From: Bactericera cockerelli
Lineage: Eukaryota; Arthropoda; Insecta; Hemiptera; Triozidae
Length of the DNA stretch: 64,000 nucleotides
Assembly (NCBI GenBank): GCA_024516035.1
Contig: CM044955.1
Span: 46,328,969 to 46,392,968 of the forward strand
Direction of reading: 5' to 3'
Position numbers and translations under genes: made by a program. The notes beneath the pieces were generated by a model. It did no database searches. It saw only the letters and a program-made list of their open reading frames with translations, and was not told where the DNA came from. Each line of letters starts with the position of its first letter. Position 1 is the stretch's first letter. Of this stretch, positions 1 through 9,800 are shown one piece after another.

Positions 1-107
1 AAGATCAGCTTGGAAAAGATCATGAACATTGCGAAGTAGGGTTCTACGGTGGGGAAAGAATTTTCTAGCAGGACGATGTAGCTCCAAAACCAAATCACGT
101 TTTGACA

Positions 108-1409
108 TTATTCTATTGGAACGGGAAGTCGGGTTGCTTTTTCTTCAACTTCTCCTATTTTCTTCGGTGTTTTTGATTTTACAAGAGGCTCCAATTTTTC
201 ATACAAGAGAGGTTCAAATATCAGATTTCTAATTTTTAAACTAATGTCAGTTTTGAGCTCGTCAAGTATATTCAACTTGATATAGTTTTCAATTGTTTCA
301 TTGGAGATATTAATTTGTTCTTTTATAGAGATTATTTCCACATCCAATTTCTCCAATATTTCTTTGCTAAGTTGAGTTACAACTTTTTCTAGAACGTCAT
401 CCGTAATTTCACCTTCATTCCAACTTGATAGAAATGCTGCCAGTATCTTGTCCGTATTTATTCTGACGAGTAAATTGGAACGCAATTGTTGTAAAAATTT
501 CTTTTTGTTAGACTCTTCAAGAAGGAAATTATTTAAATTTTGAGTAAACATTTTTGTAAGTTCGCTTCGAATTTTTAGTTTTTCTTCCTCAACTTTTCTT
601 TTGAAATCAGTTTCATGAGTTGACAGCAATGAAGTTAACATATTTGTTACTTCAGTTTTCAATTTTTTCTCCTTTTCACTCACAATCTCCTTGAAATCGG
701 ACTCGTGATTTTTTTTGTAATTGCGAAAAGTTGTTGCGTAGAGAGCTTTATTGTCCAAAGTATTGAGATCTCTTCTCAAAGAAGCAGTCACAAGCAGATT
801 TTGTTTATAGTGTTGATCTACTGTTTTTTTTATTTCTATAAGAGGTGAGAACTTGTTATCCAACTCATGTATCCTGCTGGAAAAATCTTCTTTCACTTTG
901 TTCACGTCCTCATTCATCTTTTGTTCTTTTTCTCCAGCCTCAACAATGTAATCATCGAACGCTTTTTTTAGTACAAATTTAGAATTATAAATCTCATTGT
1001 CCTGTTTTCTGTTTTGTTTCAATTCGTCCACAGACAACTTTATATCGCTCACACTTTTATCATTGTTTGCTTTGTATTCTGCAAAAGATTTTTGTTCCAA
1101 AAAAGTGTTATTAGCCACACGTGTGGGTACAAAATTATTCTTACTGATGTGGCTGGATAAATTATCAAACGTTTTTCTTTCTACAAAATAGGATACTAAC
1201 TTCTGAACATGAGACTGGCGAGGAAATTCTCTCATAAATTTCTTCACTTCTTTTTCAGTTTGACTTTCAATTTCATTTTTGTTCCTCTCTTCAGGTTGTT
1301 CTTGTTTGTGATGTCTTTTCAGAGCTCGTCTTATGACGTGGTGAAGCTCACTCTCACCAAAATAGTTTATGGAATGGTTCTTCATAACTAACTGTTTGTT
1401 TCTGCACAT
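108..1409 (-). CDS. Unrecognised coiled-coil protein, intronless
   Basis: I do not recognise this protein. It is about 433 aa, lysine/glutamate-rich, and looks like long amphipathic helices or coiled coil through most of its length, with no membrane segment or signal peptide. The open frame begins with a GTG at 1415, but the first ATG is at 1409-1407 and is the likelier start. The stop of the preceding ORF lies only 5 nt upstream, so the two genes are packed tandemly as in viruses or large mobile elements rather than as insect genes. No introns or splice sites are needed. The stop TAA is at 108-110. A structural or fibre-like role is only a guess from the helical composition. Confidence 0.6.
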   Translation of the reverse strand: MCRNKQLVMKNHSINYFGESELHHVIRRALKRHHKQEQPEERNKNEIESQTEKEVKKFMREFPRQSHVQKLVSYFVERKTFDNLSSHISKNNFVPTRVANNTFLEQKSFAEYKANNDKSVSDIKLSVDELKQNRKQDNEIYNSKFVLKKAFDDYIVEAGEKEQKMNEDVNKVKEDFSSRIHELDNKFSPLIEIKKTVDQHYKQNLLVTASLRRDLNTLDNKALYATTFRNYKKNHESDFKEIVSEKEKKLKTEVTNMLTSLLSTHETDFKRKVEEEKLKIRSELTKMFTQNLNNFLLEESNKKKFLQQLRSNLLVRINTDKILAAFLSSWNEGEITDDVLEKVVTQLSKEILEKLDVEIISIKEQINISNETIENYIKLNILDELKTDISLKIRNLIFEPLLYEKLEPLVKSKTPKKIGEVEEKATRLPVPIE

Positions 1410-1414
1410 AGACA

Positions 1415-1756
1415 CTATTTATATCCTCTTCTAGTAGGCACTTTGTAGGGAACACTTCTTTTAACGTTACAACTACTATTACTTGTTGGTTGAGGCTGCT
1501 GCTCCAAGTTTGGCATTTCAAACAAAAACTCTTCCAGAACATTACCTTCATTTTCTACTACGGGTACAAAATTATAGGTCGCTTCAGTGACGGTATTACT
1601 ATCATTACTTGAGCTGGTGGGTTTCTTTTTTTGTTTACTGATATATGGCTTCTGGAAGAGTGGACGAATGTCAATGCCATGATGTGTAAGCCAATACATT
1701 AAATGAATAGGTATTTCTTGTTTTTGACATTGACAACCTTCAATTTTGCACACCAT
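1415..1756 (-). CDS. Unrecognised 113-aa protein with N-terminal Cys cluster
   Basis: This small ORF starts at ATG 1756; the frame is open further upstream but through a poly-phenylalanine stretch that is unlikely to be coding. The N-terminus carries a C-x4-C-x-C cluster, then a Ser/Thr/Asn-rich and Gln/Pro-rich low-complexity middle and a basic C-terminus. It ends in TAG five nucleotides before the start of the coiled-coil ORF, so both are probably read from one transcript. I know no family for it. The close spacing, absence of introns and AT-rich codon use set it apart from the spliced genes elsewhere in the window. Confidence 0.5.
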   Translation of the reverse strand: MVCKIEGCQCQKQEIPIHLMYWLTHHGIDIRPLFQKPYISKQKKKPTSSSNDSNTVTEATYNFVPVVENEGNVLEEFLFEMPNLEQQPQPTSNSSCNVKRSVPYKVPTRRGYK

Positions 1757-1916
1757 TTTATTTTTTTTTAAGAAAAAATATTCACAACAGAGAAAAAAAA
1801 AAAACGCGAACAAAGTTATGCGAACTGTACAAGAGGTCAGTAACTTTACAACTGAGTTCCACAGGTTTCATTATAAATACTAATCACCAAACGGACTACT
1901 CCTCATTAACTCCAAC
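1757..1916. promoter_or_regulatory. Divergent intergenic promoter region
   Basis: This 160-bp gap separates two divergently oriented ORFs. A TATAAATA box lies at 1872-1879, about 38 bp upstream of the ATG at 1917, placing transcription start very close to the rightward ORF. A poly-A/T tract sits next to the leftward ORF. No clear TATA box is visible for the leftward pair. Confidence 0.45.
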
Positions 1917-2294
1917 ATGCTTCAACAAAATGCTACCCAGCTACTACTGGAAGCTCGCGAGTATGCAATATATCTCATAAGAATGTGTTTGCTTTTCCAA
2001 AACTATTCTCTTCTCGATCAATTTGATGTACATGGATGGGACTCGAAAGCGAGACAATTGAATTTAACCTATGATGATTGTCTTGAAATTCAAACATCCA
2101 ATGTATTTAATTGTTCACATTTTTTAATTGGTAATAATTATTCCGTAAATTTCCTGACTGCTTTGGAATCATTATGTGCAACCATCGAACCAAACCCGAC
2201 AAGAATGTGGTTCCCTCCAATTGTAATCACCTGCAGCATAATAATGAGTGTCGTTGTTATCCTTCTCCTCATTAAATCCAAGCTCCAAAAATAG
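1917..2294 (+). CDS. Unrecognised 125-aa single-pass membrane protein
   Basis: This complete ORF has a C-terminal hydrophobic helix of about 22 residues (roughly residues 95-119, starting after a Trp-Phe-Pro-Pro) followed by a short basic tail, the layout of a C-anchored membrane protein. The preceding segment has several N-x-S/T sequons and three cysteines, which would suit a glycosylated lumenal or outer domain. No cleavable signal peptide is evident. A TATA box stands 38 bp upstream. The family is not recognised; the small envelope-like design and divergent packing beside two other compact ORFs suggest a viral or mobile-element origin, which is inference. Confidence 0.5.
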   Translation: MLQQNATQLLLEAREYAIYLIRMCLLFQNYSLLDQFDVHGWDSKARQLNLTYDDCLEIQTSNVFNCSHFLIGNNYSVNFLTALESLCATIEPNPTRMWFPPIVITCSIIMSVVVILLLIKSKLQK

Positions 2295-2369
2295 TCTGGT
2301 TGCACAATGTGAATGAACTCCAGACTGTGAAGAATGAAATTCTTTCTATAGAAGAAGAATTGAGGGAAG

Positions 2370-2805
2370 CTAATATAATTAACTAAATAAAAATAATAAC
2401 CTACACCCAGTATAAATCATCCACCCAGTATGAATACTAATGAGCGTCCAAGCTCCAAGTCTGGTTGCACAGTGTGAATGAACTCGAACGTCTCGGTTCA
2501 CCGGCATCAACGTCTCTCACCTCATTAGCATACTGGAATCGAAGCATCGCAGTCTGTGACCTTGGTTACGCTGCACTCAAGTCTGGACTAATATAATTAA
2601 CTAAATAAAAATAATAACCTACACCCAGTATAAATCATCCACCCAGTATGAATACTAATGAGCGTCCAAGCTCCAAGTCTGGTTGCACAGTGTGAATGAA
2701 CTCGAACGTCTCGGTTCACCGGCATCAACGTCTCTCACCTCATTAGCATACTGGAATCGAAGCATCGCAGTCTGTGACCTTGGTTACGCTGCACTCAAGT
2801 CTGGA
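2370..2805 (+). repeat. 218-bp tandem duplication (two copies)
   Basis: Two nearly identical copies (2370-2587 and 2588-2805) lie head to tail. Each contains part of a sequence related to the 3' flank of the preceding ORF (near 2295-2335). Confidence 0.9.
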
Positions 2806-3406
2806 CTCTGAAGGTTCTGTCCTCGGTTCGATTCCCATCAAGATCATTGAATTTACTCTAACTTTAACTTTGCTGTTGTTGTTTCAATTCGACGAAGAAT
2901 GAACATTACACACGTATGATATTGATTACGACATACTGCGCTCTGAATGGGAATCGAACCCTGGACATGGGGGCAAAAGATAGAACTCATCGAAACACAT
3001 CTTTTGAGTATCATATGTTGAGTCTCGCATAAACGAGGCCCGACTTATAACGAGTTCTTTGCTAATGTACAAAAACCACCCTAGGGGGGGGTAGAATTGA
3101 GATAGGGGGGTGGAAGTGGTACCAAAAGATGCCGGTCGTCGAGGCGGATCTTTTGAGTATAATATGTTGAGCCTCGGATAAACGAGGCCAGAGTTATGAC
3201 GTTTTCTTGCTTAAAGGAAATGACCATTTAAATATATTCTACTTTCGTGAAAGAAAAATGCGTTTCGGTACTTCTAAAGATAAACAATTGTTAAGTCAAT
3301 GTCATTAAAGTTTCTTTGCCGTCTGGACTGTGTCATAATCACAAAAAAAAAGGATACTTGCCTTATCTATACATCATAGAATTTATGATTTTGAGAGCAG
3401 TCTAAA
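2806..3406. repeat. Gene-free stretch with tRNA-like and direct-repeat fragments
   Basis: A B-box-like GGTTCGATTCC at about 2830 (+) and a reverse one near 2950 suggest two SINE pieces. A block of about 58 bp occurs twice (2999-3058 and 3150-3207). From about 3240 there are pieces of the short MITE family described next. No coding potential seen. Confidence 0.5.
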
Positions 3407-3783
3407 GTCGTATTTTTCTTTCTAACCAAAAAAATTTCCAGGTTAGGTTTCTTCCAAATATTTCCATTTTATTCCAAGGTCAACCTCAACACATTCGTGA
3501 AAGAAAAATGCGTTTCGGTACTATTAAAGATAAATTCCTGGTTAGGTTTCTTCCAAATATTTCCATTTTATTCCAAGGTCAACCTCAACACATTCGTGAA
3601 AGAAAAATACGTTTCGGTACTATTAAAGATAAACAATGGACTTAACCTATAAAAGAACTGGAAGCAAGAATTTTCTACTTCCATTTTGGTTAATTTTCCT
3701 CTTCCAAAAGAAAAATGACTTGCTTCCAGTTTGGTTCATTTTATTCCCGTTTGGTTAACTTTGGTTAGCAAGAAAAATACGAC
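3407..3783. mobile_element. MITE, GYCGTATTTTTCTT family, copy 1
   Basis: Terminal inverted repeats start with GTCGTATTTTTCTTTC and end in its complement. The interior carries an internal tandem duplication of about 110 bp including the family marker CATTCGTGAAAGAAAAATGC. It sits less than 50 bp from the last visible CCT4 exon. Confidence 0.75.
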
Positions 3784-3826
3784 ATAAGGCTAGTATAAAT
3801 ATGGAGAAAAAAAACTTTATACTCAC

Positions 3827-6800
3827 AATGTCGTCTATCTTGAGAATACTGCGCACGGTTTCAGAAGCCAGCGTGATGGCACTGATGGACACGAGCAGGG
3901 GCTGTACAACATTCTCTTCCAAGATGTTCGTGATGGCGCCCTGTGAGTAGAATACGAAAAATAAAATTCCAAACCTTCACGGCCCAACTGAGACTGGGTG
4001 AGGTTAAAGGATTGGGTGGAAGAAATTGCCAAAGGCAATAACCCCGCCCTTTAGTTAAGACACATATTATGTATACAGGGTGAGCATAAAGTCTCACCCC
4101 ACCCCCCGTATCTCGAGAATGGCTGAAAATACAAGAAAACGCAAAAACCCGTATTCCTTAATTTTTTGGGGGATTAACTTTCAGCCAAAAAAAATTTGCC
4201 TACAGGGCCCCAGTCAGGCTGGGCATTAGACTGGTTTTAAAAAATCAATATCGGAATTTTTACAACGCTCAGGCAGAAATGAGTTCGGCTTTTGCAGAAA
4301 TTGAGATAGACAAAATTTCAAGGCAATCAGAGTACGTTAACAGGACCCGCTCTGGCCTCAAAGTTTGGAAATTTGCCAAATTTTCGAGGTTGAGCTGACA
4401 TTTTCGGTCATAACTCGAGAACGAAAAATCATACGAGCTTTAAAGATATATCAAATGAAAGACCATTTTGTTGGCTTTACTTTGTTGTATAATACTAGTT
4501 CCCAAATTTTAATGGTTACTGACTAAATTAAGAATATGTAGTCGAAAACGGGCCAGGTACCAAAAGTAGAGCATCTAAGGCATGATAGGATAATGGGTGA
4601 AAATACTTATGATTTATAAAACTTATACATATAAATGTTAGAAGATTAGTTTTGAATGATTTTTTGACACATTATGAAGCTATAAATACCCGTTTTTACC
4701 TACTTGATAGTTCCTGACAGGTTAAGGCATGGCCAGAAAAACAAAATAATAATACAAACATATTACGTCATAGTTATTCTCATTTTTTTACTGTAGAAAT
4801 ACAAATATCTAAAATTAAAAGTACAAATAGGTAATATTTGGTCAAAAAAATACAAATCAAGCAGTAAAACTTAACTTAGTTAGTTGCGAGAGGGGTAGAG
4901 AGGGAACGTTTTGAAGAATCAGGATAGAGTCTCCTACATTTACTCACAACTTGTGGGACAAACTGTTTCTGACATTCCTCTCTAGTTAGTAAGTCGCTGA
5001 AGTCACTCATCACCTTAACGCCTCTCTTGGCTGTGTCGTTTACAACTTTAAGGGATTGTACAATTTTAAGTGCTTTCTGATACTGAGGCTCACCATGACA
5101 AATTTAGGGGTCCCCCTCAAAAAGTCAGTTTTTATGACAAATCGACTAAAGAAAAGAAATGTTTCGTGAGTAATGAACTCTTTAAAGCCCCCTCTCACAT
5201 AAGCTGGTAGGTCTTTTATTCGTACAATAATGTTGACATTTTTTGTCCCCTCTGTATCATCAGAAGAACTGAAAAGCTTTGCAGCCATTCCAGACTTTTC
5301 ATCATGTGACAAAGTTGGATCGAAAAATCCCAAGCCAACAATTTCGGCATTCAAGTACCACAGGTGATGGACAACTTTGTTTAGTGCTTTCTCTGAACTA
5401 TGTGTTTTGATACTACAGCATCAAACACAGGTGTAGAGTAAAAAGACAGACATTATTAGAAAAACTCTTAGAGCGGGACTTGCTCTCCTTAGCATGTCGT
5501 CACAACATTCTAGAAGTTGTCTTGAGAAGCGTCTTTGACTGTAAAATGGGTAGTAGAACTGAACCTCATCCAGAAAATTTATATGAGAGCGCGATGAACT
5601 CAGTGGTTAAGCACCGCTTGCCATGCGGAAGGTCCTGGGTTCGATCCCCCGTGCCGACAAAAATTTGTATTCTTAATTTGGTTACAATTGTTTGTCAGGG
5701 ATACCTTCCGGTGCGCTCGTGTTGACCAGTACCTAAATGGGAAGTATTGTGTCACTTCTCGCCCATCAGAGGGGAGGCATACTACAACACAGACCAAAAG
5801 CGTCTACAGTAGCTCCTGTTTCATGGCTATCACCTGTGTAACTTGAATGCCGAAACTGTTGGCTTGGGATTTTTCGATTTAACTTTGTCACATGATGAAA
5901 AGTCTGGAATGGCTGCAAAGCTTTTCAGTTCTTCTGATGATACAGAGGAGACAAAAAATAGATAGATAGATAGATAAATTTTATTTGTAATAAAATCAAA
6001 TTTTGTTACAATGGTTGGCATTAAGACTATGAATAATTTCAAATGAGCTTAAAAATAATTAAAATAAAGAAAGAATAAAAAAGTAAATATTAAAAATAAC
6101 ATTATGGCCCTTGCATTTTGTTTACAAAAATATAGTAAAAACAATTAAACTAACAAAGTTACTAAGTTACTATTCCACTCAACATAATTATTTATCATTC
6201 ATTTATTCGTTTCTGATAAAAGAACGAATCCTCAAAGCTGCCTGCACATAACCAAATATTTTACTTATATCCGATCTATTCTCTGTATTCAGGAGCGAAG
6301 TAATTTCGTTATTATGAGCTTGTAATAATGCTCTAATATAAACTTCCCTAAATTGTTCATATAAGGAACACTGTTTAAAAAAGTGATTAAAAGATTCAAG
6401 CTGCCCAAGCTCACAATTTGTACACATTTCATTCTGATCCCACTCATACATCATACCATTTAAATATATTTTTACCACTTTTCCTGCAAGACGTAACTGT
6501 GCTATAGTCCTAAGTTTAATTATGGGCATATTATTTAGAAGGTATGGGGATGGAAATGCTACTCCAGGTTGATAGGTAGCCAACTGAAGTTTTAAATTAT
6601 TTAAATGTCCTCCATAACTCGAGACCTGTAAGCTTTCCCAGTCATCATTAATTAGTTCATTATAGAAAGTGCTATAGATATCTAACTTACGAGATTTTAA
6701 TAATTCCAGACTTTGAGCTTCCCATATATCTGCAAATCCTAACTGTACCAATTTTATTTTTAACATTGTCACCCAATTATACTTTTGAACATTGCTGGAC

Positions 6801-9800
6801 CTAAGATCTTGTTCTCTCAGTTGGTCATAACAGATTTTAGGGTATCGAGTTTGTGACATTGCCAGAAGTCGAGTCCACCATTCCACCATCTGCTTGAAAA
6901 CATGGAAGGACAGCTTGGCCACGCCCATCTCCAGCCTGAGCATGTATCCGGGTGTGCATCTTGGTAGACAGTAGACTGACTTGAGCATCTGAGATTGACA
7001 TTTCTCTATAACATCCACGTATCTATGACCCCACACTTCCGCGCCATACAGCAACGTTGTCTTCACTATTGAATCATAAAGCTTCATTCTTGTGTTATGT
7101 GATTCTGCTTTCGAATTGCACAAGATGTTCTTCACATTCGCAAGAGCCAGCCGCCCCTTGGAGAGAGCCTGCTGTGAGGCCTTGTGAAAAACGCCATGGG
7201 ATGAGAATAAGATCCCAAGGTAACTATAGTCACTGCACACCTCCAAGGTTCTGCCGCCATAGTGAAACACATCCGAACCAGAAACTCTTCCTCCTCGTCT
7301 GAAGATGACAACTTTGGACTTTGTTTCGTTTACTAACATTTTATTCTCTTGGCAGTAAGATGAAAGTAAATTTATTTTTCTCTGGAGATCAACACGACTT
7401 GAACCTAGTAAAATCAAGTCATCAGCATAGAGAAGCAACAGTATATCCACCGCACTCGACACACTCACCCCTTCCATTCCATGTCTTCTCATGTAGTCCT
7501 CCAGATCATTGATGAAAATGATAAAGTTCAGAGGAGATAGCGAGTCACCGGTTATAACTCCTTTTGTTATTTTAGACGCCTCGGTAAACTTATCCTCAAC
7601 ACGAATCTGGACTCGAGACTGCCCGTACAAAGTTTTGATTATAGTGATAACTTTTCCGGAAATACCAAACTCAAACATTTTCTTGAATAACAGGCCATGA
7701 TCTACCTCTGAAAATGCTGACTTGAAGTCGACAAAGGCCACAAAAAGTTTTTTCTTCTTTATCAGATGTAGATTGATAATGCTGGCAAAAGTGAATAAAT
7801 TGTCGACACAACCACGACCTGGCCTGAACCCAGCCTGTGCCTCCATTAGCAATCCATTATCCTCGCACCAACACAACACTCTCTGACTTATCATGTGAGT
7901 GAACAACTTAAATGCATTGTTCAAAAGAGCGATAGTTCTATAATTTTCCGGGTCTGATGGATCTCCTTTTTTATGCAACATGAACATGTACGAGTGGGTC
8001 ATAGACTCTGGTACCTCTCCTTGATTAAAAATATAATTGAAAAAACTTAATAGTCTTTCCTTCCATTCTGTACCTAGAACTTTCAGGAATTCATTCAGGA
8101 TGAGGTCAGGTCCTGGACTCTTATTATTGCGCAAATGCTTTATTCCCCTTTCAAGCTCTCCAGAAGTAAAGTTTAAGTCCGTAGATTCTCTCTGTACATC
8201 AATAAAAATAATGTCTGTCGCTAAATTTAGTTCACATTCAGGGTAAATCCTTTGTAAATAATTATTCCATGTTTGCAGTGACACTTGCTTGCATTTATTT
8301 TCTTTTTTCGGCCTGCATGACTTAACGGCTTTCCAAAATTCACCAGCATTTTTAATGTTTGAAATTTTTTCTTTGAGAGAATTTTCATGAGACGTTTTTA
8401 GGGTGGTGCATAATTTAAAATAATCTTTCTTGTATTTTAGGTATTGTTGCATATCTTCCTCTTTATGTCTTCTTCTCCATTTTCTATGGAATTTTCGGAA
8501 CAAAAATCTTAAATTTCTACACTCAACAGTATACCACGGCTTTTTACTGTATCTACCTTTAAATATACTGACCTCTTTAACCAAGTCTAACTGATTGACG
8601 ACATGATCAATTGTATTTTTCAGCACGCCATAAACATTGCATGGTTCAACTGTTGAAAGCGGCAACTTTGAATTGAGACAATAGGTAAACAAATCTACTT
8701 TTTCTTCGAGTTCTGGCCATTTGTACTTTTTTATTTTTATCACATCTGGATTGTTGATCTCCGGCACTTCGTTACCCCCTGTACCTATGTCTAAGAAAAC
8801 CGACACTGGCAGATGGTCAGAGGTCAGAATGCAGTCAGACACATGTAGTTCCAACACCCACTTGCATAACTCTAGATGACACCAGATCAGATCAACCGAA
8901 CTTTTCCCAGCCTTGCTAATATAAGTGAACTGACCCGGTGTGTCTCCTTTCGTCCTGCCGTTAAGTGCCACGAGCCCATACTCCTCCATACACTCCACCA
9001 ACATCGCACCCCTCCTGTTAGTCACCTGGTCTAGAGGTACTCTCATTGCTAGCAGTCCACACTCCTCTGCCACCTCACTATCAAGATAATTGTGATCAGC
9101 AATCCTCCCGTTCAAGTCTCCGCCCACAATTGTATTTTCATTACAGTGCTCATCCAAGACATTTCTCAATAAAATTATAGCTTCCTCAGAGCAATATGAG
9201 GGACTTATATACACGTTTCCCACGGTAATATCCATGTCGTTAAGACATTTAATTTTTATAAATATCCACATATTGGTAACACATAACACAGAAAAACTGA
9301 GATCTTTTTTAATTAAAATGAAGAGACCACCGCTTGCCCTCCCTCTCTGTTTCTCTTTCACTGCCGGAGAAAATACAATTTGATAATATTTAGAAAGCAG
9401 AGGTAATTGAGGAAGTAGTGTGGCCCATGTTTCACAAATACATATAATATTCCAACATAAAACATAATTCAAATCGTGATCAGAAGTATCTTTGAGATTT
9501 TTTAAGCCATTTACATTCCACCACGTGATTTTAAGTGAATCTTGTAAATAGCTTTGGTCAATCAGTTTTTTGAACCAGTACCATTATCCTGAAAGTATTG
9601 GTTAATACTAGCCTGGGTTAGAGTTTTATTCACGCCTGACAGTGATGGTGTCGATGGCGGATTCACCTGGGTCAGTCCGGGATAGGAAGGTGGACAATAC
9701 TGATTGAAGTGCATACGAGTATCCTCTGCATTCAAAACATCCAAGCCTCGGTCCTCCGAGGTGGACTCATGCTCCATGAGATCTGGAGAAGCAGTTACAT

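Noticed and set aside
4038..4075. Start of a separate gene near 4040 on the minus strand (open frames 3835-4097)
   Set aside because: The frames run through the CCT4 exon in the wrong phase, a SINE fragment and a transposon end.
7057..8246. Plus-strand frames of 60-80 codons
   Set aside because: They are antisense shadows of LINE ORF2.
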